From Piezodorus guildinii (taxonomy: Eukaryota > Arthropoda > Insecta > Hemiptera > Pentatomidae): DNA of 64,000 nucleotides. Within the stretch, counting starts at the first letter, position 1; every line of letters starts with the position of its first letter. The notes under the pieces are model-generated. The model searched no databases. It was not told the DNA's origin and saw only the letters and a list, made by a program, of their open reading frames with translations. Below are positions 11,644 to 22,380 of this stretch, one piece after another. The translations under genes were made by a program, and so were the position numbers. The stretch lies in assembly GCA_023052935.1 (NCBI GenBank), contig CM041293.1, positions 172,785,600 through 172,849,599 on the forward strand, read 5' to 3'.

Positions 11644-11975
11644 CATATATTAATCAGTAAATAAGCTCGACAAAGTTTATCTTGAATTTAACAAGATAAC
11701 AAATCTTGGGAATTAACCTGCTTGGAAATTGACTAGTGCTTACTTTCAATTAACAGCTATCATGCTTATTCTGATTGGAACACTATCTTAAGCAAACACT
11801 ATCGTATATAGAAGGGTAAGAGTGCTCTTGAAGCATAATTTAAGATTTACTGAAAGCTAAGCAATATAACGAACAAACAGAACAAGTTAAACAAGCCGCG
11901 ACTAGCCAGTTATTTCCAATCACTAAACTAATCAACCGATAATAATAGCCGAAACCAATCCGTACTGTTCCACCA

Positions 11976-12184
11976 CAATTTAAGGTTTAATTAGGATAGA
12001 GATTTTTAACGGGTACCTGACATCGCACAGGCTTTAAACCGCCTTTTGACGTCCCCTTCGAAAAAAGGCATAACCAAGGATTTTTTACATCGTTAAAAAA
12101 AAATCCAAGGCAATCTATGCCCAAGATTTAAACACGAACATTGAGCATAGAAAGCTGTTATGCTGACTACTATACCACAGGTGA
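11976..12184 (-). repeat. SINE-1, tail-truncated copy
   Basis: Minus-strand SINE-1 lacking its tail end. It keeps GGTTTAATTAGGATAGAGAT, the central hairpin region and a degraded head (ATGCTGACTACTATACCACAG). It is more diverged than its neighbours. Confidence 0.8.
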
Positions 12185-12330
12185 ACTGCCTTAAAAACCC
12201 TTGGTTAATAATTACAGACGTTAAATAAATAACAAAAATCTCCTATCACTTGGAGTGCTGCCAATAGGTTTTTCTAGAAGTGTGTCATTTCTTTGTATAA
12301 TTATATTCACATTCACTTGATGCTATTTAG

Positions 12331-12625
12331 GGATCACCTGCAGCATATTGTTACATATCATATGACATCCTTCTATTCCAAAGGTTACGGGTTCAAACCC
12401 ACAGGCGGACCTTAGATTTTTTAATAGGAGTAAAAAATCCTTAGTTATACCGTCCTTCGGAAGGACGTAAAACGGTGGTCTCCAGCATATGCGATGTAAA
12501 GTACTCGTTAAAAATCCCTATTCTAATAACTGAATAGGCAAAATTTAGGAATCCCACTGTAGCATCGTCCGATTAGCCACAGTAGCATGAAGTGACGTAA
12601 AATAAATAAACAAACAAACAAATAA
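12331..12625 (+). repeat. SINE-1, plus-strand copy
   Basis: The degraded A-box side (GATCACCTGCAGCATATTG) is followed by a good B-box GGTTCAAACCC near 12,391, the full body, and a tail AAATAAATAAACAAACAAAC. It is the opposite orientation to the two upstream copies. Confidence 0.88.
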
Positions 12626-12972
12626 CTTTATGTGATTATAATACATAAAATTGATTATAATAGTAATTTTTTTTTCCTAGTTTTATCTTTGTATGACAAA
12701 TCTCAGATGTTGCAAAAGCAAATATGGCCTTGTAATAGTCACCTTAATCATAAAGAAAAAAAAATCATTTATTTTCTATAGCTATATCTAAGTAAAATAG
12801 AATTTACTAGGTGAAGTCAAAATTTATTTATTTTTTTAATGGTTCGGTTCGAAAAAACAAGTTAAAAATTTTATGCATCCTTTCTTTTTTCTAAATTTTA
12901 TTTTGCCTATAAAAATAAAAAATTAAGTGTAATATGCCAATCAGGGATGGTTCTCCTTAACGTTCATTTATC

Positions 12973-13110
12973 AAACCCGCAGGTGGTCCCAGTTATGCCG
13001 TCCTTCGGAGGGGACGTAAAACGGTGGTCTCGAGCTTGTCCGATATCAAGAACTCGTCAAGAATCCCTATCCTAATTAAACCTGAATAGGCAAAATTTAG
13101 GACTCTCACT
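12973..13110 (+). repeat. SINE-1 internal fragment
   Basis: From CCCGCAGGTGG through GTTATGCCGTCCTTCGGAGG to AGGACTCTCACT, where a hAT-type terminus begins. It lacks both head and tail. Confidence 0.85.
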
Positions 13111-13250
13111 CGGGGTGGGCATAATCGAATGACGATTATCGGATCATTCGATTATTTCAATAATTCGAATTAATCGATTATCGGATTAATCGGTTTGGAT
13201 AAGCGAATTTACTATATCGAATTTACTAACTACAGCCAACATTTATTTTT
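13111..13250. mobile_element. one end of a hAT-type MITE
   Basis: It begins CGGGGTGGGCATAATCGAAT inside a SINE-1 copy. This is the same terminus (GGGGTGGGSATAATCGAATGA) as the complete element at 29,718-29,976, followed by ATTCGAATTAATCGATTATC repeats. I could not find its other end. Confidence 0.6.
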
Positions 13251-13390
13251 CCGTTTCAGTTCGAAAAACAATTTAAAAATGTTAGGTATCCTTACTTTTT
13301 TTTTAAATTGTATTTTCAGCCTGTAATAATAAAAATATATCTAATATACCAAATAGCGATGGTTCTCCTTAACGTTCTTTTATCAAATAT

Positions 13391-15884
13391 TTTTTTAGAA
13401 AAACATAAACATAAATATTTTAACAACTTTTGTAACAAAGTTAAACAATCAATAACTTAACAAAGCAAGGTTTGTGCTTTTCAAAATAACGATATTCGGG
13501 ACAGAAAACCTTGCTACCTAATTATTTACGAAAGGAAAATAAGATACGACATTCCAGGAACTATTCAGAGCTGTACATTTTCCTAAAGGATTTTCCCTTC
13601 CCTTTGGAACAGATATTCTAGGAAAAGCAGTCCCTTTTATACAAACTTCAATAGAACCTGACGGATATCAAGATCAAATATGAGAGAAAATAACAAATAT
13701 TTGCCTTATTACAGGCACGAGTTGCTTTAAATATTTAGAGCGTGTCAGAATATCGATGAATAATTAAGTTCCGTTTCGGAGAAGACAGGAATTAAAGTTC
13801 AACACAGACTTCAGATATAATTAAGCAAATATTGGCTCGTTTCATACGAAATGTACATTTTTATTATGTAATTAGTTGAGTTATGCGTTAATTACGTTTA
13901 TGTTTACAGATTATAATGAGTCGTCATTAATTTCCTTTTTTTTTTTTTAAGCAAAACTATCACCCCAATCGATCGGACATTCTTTAGTCAGCAATCAAGT
14001 ATGACCATGAAAAAACGCAATTTTAAAGTAATTTGAGTTTAAACTAAGATTACTGCGATGTTTGGGGAAGAATGTTGTAACAGTTAATACACATCATAAT
14101 ACACATTCTGAATACAATACACTGTGCTGAAAATGTACATTCCGAGGTCTCTTTCTATGAGTGTGACACAAGTAATGTTACAACTAGAGTGATAAGTCTT
14201 GAGGATCCAAGGGTATAATAGCAAGGGATGGTAGGGGGGTGAGAAGGCGGCATGGACACCACAAAGCAAGTTCTTCCGGGTGTTGGGTACTGTGTCTTAA
14301 GTACAGGTATGTGTCCTTTCGCGGTACTTGGTCACTTGGTCAGTCCTTTCTAGGTAGCTGGTTTAGGGTTATCCGTGGTAGTCCTAGGTATAGACAAAGT
14401 AAGTTATTAAATATTACTATGAATTACTGATAAGTCAATCCCATTCCATAACTTAACGAAAGGACGATTCGCTTTCGATTTTTAAATTGTTTAGTCAGTG
14501 AATGATATACTGATAGTGATTTAATAGATATAATTAATAACAATTTGTGTCCACATATGAAACAATTTACCTAAACCAGATGGTGATGACCTAAAACATC
14601 TGAAACTTATCCCCCCCCCCCCCAAAAAAAAACAAGCATTTGTTAATCGGAATGGACCTATACAAAGACGCCAGATCTCATGTATCATTTCAATGTAAGG
14701 AAACTACACTGTCATACCAAGGACTTTTCACAAAACGTAACTCGGGAAATTCGGAAAACTTCCTTAAAGATAATTTTATTTTAAAAAAGGATACCAAGGT
14801 CGATAAAAAGTTTTCTACCATTGATTTCTCACAAAATCGGGACTATTTTAGTTCTGAGATTGTAAAGTTGATAGACTTGTAATATATGTAATGGAAATAT
14901 TTAGTATATATTAAATATATATATAGGAAATATATAGTAAATATTTTTAACAAATTTATGTAAATATTAAATTACATAAATTAAAAATATTTGTTGTACT
15001 CAACAAATTTCCTTGTTAAAACGAATATTTTATATGAAAGGAAACAATAAATTGAGGAAGATAAAAATAAGAGGAGAGGGCGTCAGCTATGAGCGCCTAC
15101 AACAAGACTAACCCGCAATGCCAACACGTTCTCATGGCTTAACAGACCATAGTATAGAAGGCGCAAGGTGAAGGGCAAATAGAGAGACCCTTGATTTTAA
15201 CTAACGATTAAATTACTACTAGCAATATCAGCCTATACCAACATCTAATAAAGTCGAAATCAATACTCCCCTGGTATCAGTAGCAATAGAATCCTCCTAT
15301 TCACGCCTCGGTCTACCTCTCGTACGAAATAAAAGTATACAAAGTACTTAGAGACTATTTGGGAAGTTCGTTGCAAACTGTCCATTAAGCTATTGTGAAA
15401 AAATGTTTCATATAATAATTGAATACAAGCTCCACAATTGTTCTACTACAAATACCTTATGCTAGAAGAACTTAGGGAGTTGTTTATTTTTATTTTTTGT
15501 TTAAATCAACATACAATGTTCCTTACAAAACAGCAGGGTAAAACATTATTTGGTATATTTAAACTTAAATTTCAATAAGAGAATTCCGCGAGCCAAATAA
15601 TTTTACATTAATAAGCATTTCCCTCCTTTAATCTCAATTTTTTATTAAATTTTGAATATCTCTCATTCCGGTTATCATAGATTCTAAATAACCTGATTTA
15701 TCCACATGTTCGTATATGTCCTCTGATACATATTCAATTAGTGGCAGTGGATATGCATGAATTATTTTATCAACGAATACAAGTACACTTTATTTTTTTT
15801 CAAAATAATTTGTTGAACACAACTTAGATCGATGACGAAACTAGGTTACATCGATAGGTTGTAGTTTGTTCATACATTTAACTA
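13391..15884. other. long unassigned stretch
   Basis: I found no recognisable gene. Frames at 14,239-14,430 and 14,640-14,882 (80 codons) carry no motif I know. A C-run followed by an A-run lies near 14,610-14,632, and small AT-rich repeats lie at 14,885-14,990. Confidence 0.4.
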
Positions 15885-16445
15885 CGTTGTTGTCACCGTA
15901 CTGTCTCAGGACCACCAATTGAGACGTTGATTTCCAAAAGGTACTATATCCATTCTAGGAAATTTTACAGGAAAATCTCTCATTACTATATTATTAAACT
16001 AGCTAATTTGGGTCTTTTTGCCTTAAAATTTAGAATTATTTTTTTACTATAATAATAACATGATATTAAAGCTTATGAAATGAATTTGTTTAGAATGATT
16101 TGGAACGAAAATAAATGCGTAATTAGTACTTTTAGAAAATGACCGCATTTCTAAATCGCGTTTTTTAAGGACTTGAGAATCCATTAGATAACATCAAATA
16201 GAATATTTAGATAGCACTAAATGATGAGAATACAAATATGTAAAAAAAGTCAATTTCGTAAAAAATGTCCTTTAGTACCTTTTGGAAATCAACGTCTCAA
16301 TTAGGTTTCTCTACCGAAGGGCGGCAAAACATTTCCAACTCCCTATAAAAAATGATACAGCCGAAAAATAAAATCACTGCTGGAGTTGAACCAGTGACGT
16401 TGTATACAGAAGACTGTTCTATTAATCTTTCTAATAATCGGCGTC
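15885..16445 (-). repeat. SINE-3, SINE-1-related copy split by a MITE
   Basis: On the minus strand the head carries a B-box GGTTCAACTCCAGC near 16,383-16,396 and a body with TTTTGCCGCCCTTCGGTAGAG, resembling the SINE-1 segment TATGCCGTCCTTCGGAGGG. The matching downstream part (CTCAGGACCACC on the plus strand, compare CTCGGGACCACC) lies on the far side of the MITE at 15,917-16,302. The SINE was therefore present before the MITE inserted. Confidence 0.6.
15917..16302. mobile_element. MITE with 29 bp inverted ends
   Basis: Left end AATTGAGACGTTGATTTCCA continuing AAAGGTACT; right end is its exact inverse, ending GGAAATCAACGTCTCAATT. Length is 386 bp with no coding capacity. A second copy sits at 47,153-47,533. 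AATT may be the target duplication or part of the ends. Confidence 0.9.
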
Positions 16446-17059
16446 TCAAAAATGGAGAAGATGAAAAAAAAAAACATTTTCTGGAGTAATTTCAAAAACA
16501 TCAAATGTGACACAAATTAATATTAACATGACGGTGTACCTGGTAGTAATTCGTGAAGCATTCTATATTTATTCTTCATTTAATAATTTACCAGGGCGAT
16601 GGTATTATTATTATTATTATACAAAAATAATAAATAAAAGAAAGTTTAAAATACAATAAAAACCTGTGAATTCATACAAATAGACTATTAAAGGAAAATA
16701 TTCTGACAGACAACTAATGTGTCTGACAACAGTCTCAGAAGGAAGAAAATATGAGAAATCTTGAGTGACAGGAAAATTTGATTCCAAGCCAGACAAGTGT
16801 GGGTGCCTCTAGATGTTTTGCTCCCTTGTGTGATGTTACCTTAGTATATGTATTTATTTGCATGTTTATATATATATATATATATTATATATTAATTTAT
16901 AATATATTTTCGGTCAATGAATAAACAATTTCATTTATGCAACGTTTCGAGAATTAATTGTTCTCATAATAATGCAATTTTAGATAAAATAGTGTCTGGC
17001 ATTACTATAAGCTTTGAAAGAATACAGTTGAATGAGTTCGCTAAACCTATTTTTTTGTT
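16446..17059. other. unassigned sequence with an AT microsatellite
   Basis: (TA)n lies at about 16,868-16,888. CAACGTTTCGAGAATTAATT at 16,940-16,959 resembles the GAAACGTTG motif of PLE terminal repeats on the minus strand. I recognise no gene. Confidence 0.4.
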
Positions 17060-17640
17060 TTGTTTATTTAAAGAAATTTACAACTGTATTAAATAAATAC
17101 AACAAGTAAATAGGCTTTATATATGATTAGTACACATGGTAGTCCTAAGAAGAAACTACCCATTGGTAGCACTCCAATGTCTTATGTTAGGAGGTCTCTT
17201 GGCCATCTTCTTTTAAGGCGCCTCGGTGGGTTGTCGGGAATACATATGGAGAGAGGTCACGGATAAGCGAGTTGAGTGGGGAGGGAGTTTGGAATGAAAA
17301 GAGGTATATCTGAAACGGGCCAAGTCTTCAACTAATGGGATATTTAGGTCTTTATGGATGATTTTATTAGTAACAAAGTAAGGAGCATTGAGGATTTTAC
17401 GAAGGATTTTGGACTGCAAGGATTGGATGCGAGAGGAATTCGATGGTTTAGTAGACCCCCATAGCTCAATGCCATAGGTCCCCAAAAAGGCCTGATAATT
17501 GTGATATAAATGAGTTTTTTGTAGTAAGTAGGAAGTTTTGAGCGTTTGTCAAGTAAGTGTTGTAGTAATCTGTATCTACGAGCAGTTTCCTGTCGTTTCA
17601 GTCTAGTATGAGGATTCATGTTAGGCGTTAAACCTATTTT
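17060..17640 (-). pseudogene. Jockey-like LINE 3' end
   Basis: The minus strand encodes NPHTRLKRQETARRYRLLQHLLDKRSKLPTYYKKLIYIT in one frame and YGIELWGSTKPSNSSRIQSLQSKILRKILNAPYFVTNKIIHKDLNIPL in the next, so a frameshift splits the block. The 3' UTR follows (GAAGATGGCCAAGAGACC on the sense strand, ending AATTTCTTTAAATAAAC). The C-terminal thumb/connection region of a Jockey-clade RT is present; the catalytic core is absent. Confidence 0.88.
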
Positions 17641-18426
17641 AAACGGCTGACCTCGAGAACCGTAGAAAACCTATATTATTTACATTTGATAACTAACAAC
17701 TATTTATATTGGTTATTCAATAACTAATTAACAACTATATTTTGGAAATGATTCGAAAATTTACTGAACCCATATTTAGTGCTTAAAAGTGTAACAACAT
17801 AATTTCATAAAATACCTTTTTGACAGAATTGTAACCAATTGTAATATTTATACTAAACTCATGCAGTGAATACATCTGTAATATACATAGAGCTACATGA
17901 AGGAAACTGCTGATAAAAGATCGCTTAGTAAGGAGACGCCATGCTGAGAACAAGCAATTGTCCCTAATGTGAGCTAATGACTACATCACTTTCTCTTATC
18001 ACAGCGTTTTGTTCTTAACAGCCTATGCTATTTGCTATTAAAGGCAGCAGAATTATTAAAATAAAAATATAATATCTTTACTATGTAATTATTTGTTTCC
18101 AATTCTAACTTCCAATTAATTTTATAAAAATCATTCATCATTGAAAGACAAAATTTTGCGTAGTTATTTAAATGGATAATATATTCATTAATTTAATAAA
18201 AACGAATCGCCCTATAGAATTCTTGCAAAAAGTTAAGACGCAGCATAGCCCCGATATGGCCAGTTCGTTGACCTTCCTCCGAGTCGGTTGTATAATTGAA
18301 AGAATGCCGCTGGTTCTGATTAGTGAGTTTTCTCACGCAGTCACAACATTCCTTGTATCTTAAAATATCATTATATTGTTATGATTCGATTAAATGCATT
18401 TATATTTATTAACTTTATAAATTATG

Positions 18427-18775
18427 TTATTACTTCCCCTTACCTATAAAGAAAGTGAAAGAATTCCGATGGTGAAAAAATATCTAATTCTAGTTTTCAA
18501 CGCAAATACACGTTTTGGGGTTCCCTGAGTATAAATAACCAAGTCTAGCGTAAAAACAAAAATTTCATATTTAAGACAGGTTAAGGTAACTATTTCATCA
18601 AAATTAGCTGACCAGAAGAGCCACCTTGTACCATGGACATTTTGCATCTTTTTACGATTTTCTCAAAAGCGGCTCTATCGATTTTGATCAAACTCGCTAT
18701 ATCAATGTGAAATTGGATGTAGGTTTCATTCTGATTGAAATAGTCTGACAGGGCTTAAATGCCGATATCTAAAAA
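18427..18775 (-). repeat. Helentron/DINE-like repeat, diverged fragment
   Basis: The right end with CTTTATAGGTAAG-like sequence, then GTTTTCAACGCAAATACACG, CCAAGTCTAGCG, GATTTTGATCAAACTCGCTA and CAGGGCTTAAATGCCGATAT. It lacks the left terminus. Confidence 0.75.
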
Positions 18776-18899
18776 TGTCTTCTTATAAAGTAACTTTAAT
18801 TTTGTAGATTTAATAAACTTTACCATATCATCTGATTAGCATTGCTAAAAGTCTAGCACGAAAACGAAAATTCGTCCGAAACTTAAACCCGACCGCGGG

Positions 18900-18948
18900 C
18901 ATAAAACAATTTGGTAGCCACTACACCACAAGTGACTCCCCTCTCCTT
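18900..18948 (-). repeat. SINE-1 head fragment
   Basis: GGTAGCCACTACACCACAAG followed by TGACTCCCC is the inverted A-box side of a SINE head. It stops a few bases before the mariner left end. Confidence 0.55.
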
Positions 18949-18956
18949 TAATTATA

Positions 18957-19843
18957 TTGGGTTGTTTCACATGAAATATCCGTTTTTATAGTTTCTGAAA
19001 TAGAATAAGGATTTTGCAGGTCTCTGTTGTTTTCTTCCGAATGTTTACATATTTACAGTAAACAGTTACTAATCCTCTACCTTTTTATTATAAACATTAG
19101 CTTCCCAATCAATTACCCACTTTTTAGTATACCTCCAAATATAAACATGGAAACACGCGATTTTCGAGTAATATTTTTGTACGAGTTTAAACTCGGCCAT
19201 TCAGCAGCTGAAGCCGCTATAAATATTTGCAAGACGTTTGGGGAAGGGAGTGTTAATGGTCCGTCGTTGGTTTGCTAAGTTTTCAAGCTGGAGATACCGA
19301 TTTGGAAAACTTGCCCCGAGGAAGACCTCCGTCCGTAATAGACAACGATGTCCTCAAACATACAGTAGAAGGAAACCCCTACCAAACAGTTAAAGGACTC
19401 TCAGCACAACTAAATGCAAGTGCATCTACCGTTTCCAGACATTTAAAGTGTATTGGGAAAGTAAAAAAGCTCGATACATGGGTACCTCATGATCTCACTG
19501 AGCGGCAGCAAGACCCCATGTTTCAAAACAAACCGTGTAAAAATTGAAAGAACTAGCTACGAAGTTCTTCTGCACCCACCATATTCTCCCGACTTGTCTC
19601 CAACAGATTACCACCTGTTGAGGAATTTAGACAACTTCGTCAAAGGAAAACGTTTTTAAAATGATGATCAAGTGAAAAGTGCGTTTTCAGATTTTCTTTA
19701 ATTTCAAAGCTCAGAGTTTTTCAGTTCGGGGACAAAAAAGTTGGTGTCACGTTAGGAAAAAGAAGGTAAATACTTCGAATAAAATTAATAAATAAAAATC
19801 CTTATTAACCTTGAAAACGGACATTTCATGTGACACAACCCAA
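18957..19843 (+). mobile_element. mariner element, internally deleted, both ends intact
   Basis: 887 bp bounded by TTGGGTTGTTTCACATGAAA and its inverse TTTCATGTGACACAACCCAA, with TA on both sides (18,955-18,956 and 19,844-19,845), as expected for mariner. The transposase remnant reads METRDFRVIFLYEFKLGHSA, a frameshifted WFAKF, then GDTDLENLPRGRPPSVIDND, HTVEGNPYQTVKGLSAQLNA, HLKCIGKVKKLDTWVPHDLTERQQ. After the deletion joint DPMFQN/PCK only frameshifted pieces of PHPPYSPDLSPTDYHL remain. The first two catalytic Asp residues are gone, so it is non-autonomous. Confidence 0.93.
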
Positions 19844-20387
19844 TATCATACATAATTATATTTTTTTCTATCATTATCGACTGTTATAAATATTGAATTT
19901 TTTTTTTTTTTTTTTTGAACTTTTTTTCACTTCACCCTCTCCTTTGAGTTTTATACTAAAAGAAACCGATACCTCTTACCTCTTTAAAGTCCATGAAGAG
20001 ATTCATCGAATTTATAACCCAACGCTTGTACAGAAGGTAATTATATCGAGAACAGCTCAGTCAGGTTTAGGTTAGGTTGTGCCATCATTTTTGTATATTC
20101 CTATTGCGAAAGGCAGGGTATTCCCAAGGAAGGTTTCTAGTAGATATTTTATTTATCAATAGCTATAGAAGAATATGATTATATTTAAATAAGTTTCAAT
20201 AAACAAGAAAAGATAAAATACAAAAATAACAGACGGCGACCTTTCAAGACAATGCAAAGAACACGCAAGAGCTTTGTTATACCTAGCCCTACCTTAGATA
20301 TTGTCACAAGGTAATATACACATATTCCAACAGAAAAATAACTTTTTCGAAAACGTCATTAGTAAATAAAATGTATATCTATAGAGC
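19844..20387. other. unassigned sequence
   Basis: A T-run lies at 19,898-19,916. I recognise no gene or repeat. Confidence 0.3.
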
Positions 20388-20850
20388 CTAAAACAAAAAT
20401 AAATTACTCAAAATGTCCTCTTCTTGCATTGGCATAGGCATTTGATCTCCGTGGCATGTTATCAGTAGTATCCCGCAGCACTTCCTAAGGAAAGCGCTAA
20501 ACTGCTTGGACCAGAGATTGTTTGATGGCTTTTCAAGTTGGAGTGTGCTCTGTGGAATGATATCCTCTCCAGTTCGGACCAAAGCCGATAATCTAGTGGG
20601 GGAGAGTTCAGGATTTTCGAGGCCAATCAGCGCCAGAGGTGAACGCTGGAATTTTCTTTTGCAGCCTCTGCTGTGTTGGACCAAGCCGTGCGTCAGGTTC
20701 CAAAATATCGCCCTGATAGTTTTGAGCGTTATTCACAAAAATAGATGTTTGTGATGCTACTAAAGCAAACTCCACAACAAAAACCTTCACTGAGAAATGG
20801 TGATGATATATCTCCAAACTTCCACTTATGAATTGTTTCATTAGATTCAC
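20388..20850 (-). pseudogene. Tc1/mariner-superfamily transposase, C-terminal part
   Basis: Two minus-strand frames together give KVFVVEFALVASQTSIFVNN, NYQGDILEPDARLGPTQQ, LQKKIPAFTSGADWPRKS and NPELSPTRLSAL, then LEKPSNNLWSKQFSAFLRKCCG...EEDIL. This follows the order of an insect transposase C-terminus (YREVLEPVV, WLQxNVPDFISxxDWPPxSPDLNPLDY, KAWAKLxxExLR...KKGGHFE). A frameshift separates the halves, and the Asp of the SPDLNPxDY block is not preserved. The N-terminal helix-turn-helix lies at 21,556-21,759; a LINE fragment separates them. Confidence 0.75.
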
Positions 20851-21250
20851 ATGCGGAATCCCCAGGCGCTCCCATGTTTCTAGAAGGTATACCGAGTTAA
20901 ATTGGCAGTACCTCCTTGGTGTCTCTCTTCCAATTTTTCAATACAAAAAAAAAAACCTCCTTATATTCTTGATATGCTTACCACTATTTTGGAATTCCCT
21001 GCCTGCACCCATTCGTAAATCCTTATCATTATCCACTTTCAAACACCAACTATTTCTCCATCTCCTAACGCATCAATCTTCCCAACATATGTAATATTTA
21101 AAATCTATAGATGATAACTATTCATTGTCGCAAAACCTGTCTTTTATTGTTAAACAGAAGTCTTAAACGACCAGACAATTATTATTTATATTGAACTTAC
21201 CTTGTTATTCTTAGGGGACTACTCGTCTCGGAATAAAATTACTTTTCATT
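20845..21250 (+). pseudogene. CR1/L2-like LINE 3' end inserted in transposase
   Basis: Plus-strand RFTCGIPRRSHVSRRYTELNWQYL, then a frameshifted FWNSLPAPIRKSLSLSTFKHQLFLHLLTHQSSQHM, match the 63,523-64,000 frame (RFVFGTSRRSHVSHLYDKLKW, LWNTLPSNIR). The 3' UTR ends GGGGACTACTCGTCTCGGAATAAAATTAC with a (CATTT)n tail near 21,243. It lies between the two parts of the opposite-strand transposase remnant. Confidence 0.8.
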
Positions 21251-21555
21251 TCATTTTCACTTCTGATGAATTCCTGGCTTCTTCAGAGCTTCGTGCGTAC
21301 ACACAATCATTTTGGTGATTAAATTTTTCTTAGATAATAAAAATCTTATCACTAAGAAAAATCTTTCGATAAAGACTATTGGTGGAGCACTTCGCATCTA
21401 TCCACTATATTTTCGTTAAGGGAAGTGTTTAGCTTTTGTCCTGTCATTCTTCGAAATGCACCCATCCTAAGGTCACATTTTATTATGCGACAGTGATCTG
21501 ACTGAGATTCCCCATTTCCTTAGACATGATTTGTTGTTTCCGAATATCATTTCTT

Positions 21556-21759
21556 CTAATTCGGATTTGCCGTTCTCACAGTGCGGGGACGGCCCGATCG
21601 AGGTCTGTCACATACAGATATGATCTCGTATCCATTTATAGTGCGGTACACGAACATATGGATGAAACCAAAAGCTTTTGAAATATTGAAAATCTCCAAC
21701 CTACATTTTTTAACTCTTTGTAAAACGACCACAGCTATTCGGTTTTGTTTTTTTATCAC
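21556..21759 (-). pseudogene. Tc1/mariner-superfamily transposase, N-terminal part
   Basis: 67 codons on the minus strand: ISKAFGFIHMFVYRTINGYE followed by DRPRSGRPRTVRT. The second segment is the GRPR linker between the two helix-turn-helix DNA-binding domains of Tc1/mariner transposases. It lies upstream, on the same strand, of the C-terminal remnant at 20,388-20,850. The central catalytic region is missing or unrecognisable. Confidence 0.7.
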
Positions 21760-22099
21760 CTTGAGTTAACAGCAAAAGAAAAACACAAACTAATTGGGAT
21801 TATCACAATGACATATAAAGAAAATTATTTGATTGAGGTGAGGATTGTCTGAATAATACCAAAGGATGTAAATAAAGATCACTTTTGTAACAATATTTGT
21901 GGCGGAACTAGATACACTGCTTCTTATAGAATGGTTTTCAACGGTTTGCCATTCCAGAATCTTGATGCATAACGTGTAAAGATACAGTTGACATAAACGA
22001 TCTCATAAATTCTCCTTTTCTGAAGGCAACTTTTACATCTCTTCCAGCGGCTTTGAAAGATAACATTAATATCTCCAAGGGAAGCGATGTAACATCCGC
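21760..22099. other. unassigned sequence
   Basis: The minus-strand frames around 21,938-22,129 (for example HLADVTSLPLEILMLSFKAA) look somewhat protein-like but I cannot match them. They could be a fragment of an unknown element or exon. Confidence 0.3.
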
Positions 22100-22380
22100 C
22101 AGGTGACAAGAGGTGAACATGGGATCCACAGCCTACAGAATCGGATATGAACAATTTTCCTCGTCCCCTGCGGGGATGGGGGAGGAAATTGGCGGAGGCG
22201 GGAGAGGAATTTGGCGGGGGCGGGAATTTGGACGGCGCCAGCCCGCGCTAAAATCGATATCTCGAATAAGGATCGAGTCCCAACTGGGGGAAGTTCAAAT
22301 TGTATAAAAACAGCTAATTTATTTCTTGTTTGTTACAATAAACGTTATTTTCCAAACACCATTCTACAACAAATCACTGC
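22100..22380 (+). promoter_or_regulatory. GC-rich promoter-like segment
   Basis: This stands out in an AT-rich window. Three copies of a GGCGG-GGCGGGA-type motif (22,190-22,232) are followed by GGCGCCAGCCCGCGC, then TGTATAAAAACAG (22,300) and, about 37 bp further, AATAAACG. A TATA box followed closely by a polyadenylation signal is the arrangement of a retroviral-type LTR, but I found no TG...CA ends or target duplication. A cellular promoter is the alternative. Confidence 0.35.

Larger units (their letters stand above)
12824..13390. repeat. direct duplication flanking SINE fragment and hAT end
   Basis: A block of about 145 bp (12,824-12,977) recurs with roughly 80% similarity at 13,243-13,390. 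Both contain a TTCGAAAAA-AC start and GATGGTTCTCCTTAACGTTC. Between them lie a SINE-1 fragment and one end of a hAT-like MITE. Confidence 0.65.

Noticed and set aside
14239..14882. Frames at 14,239-14,430 and 14,640-14,882 as small genes
   Set aside because: No recognisable motif, no splice or promoter context, and lengths expected by chance.
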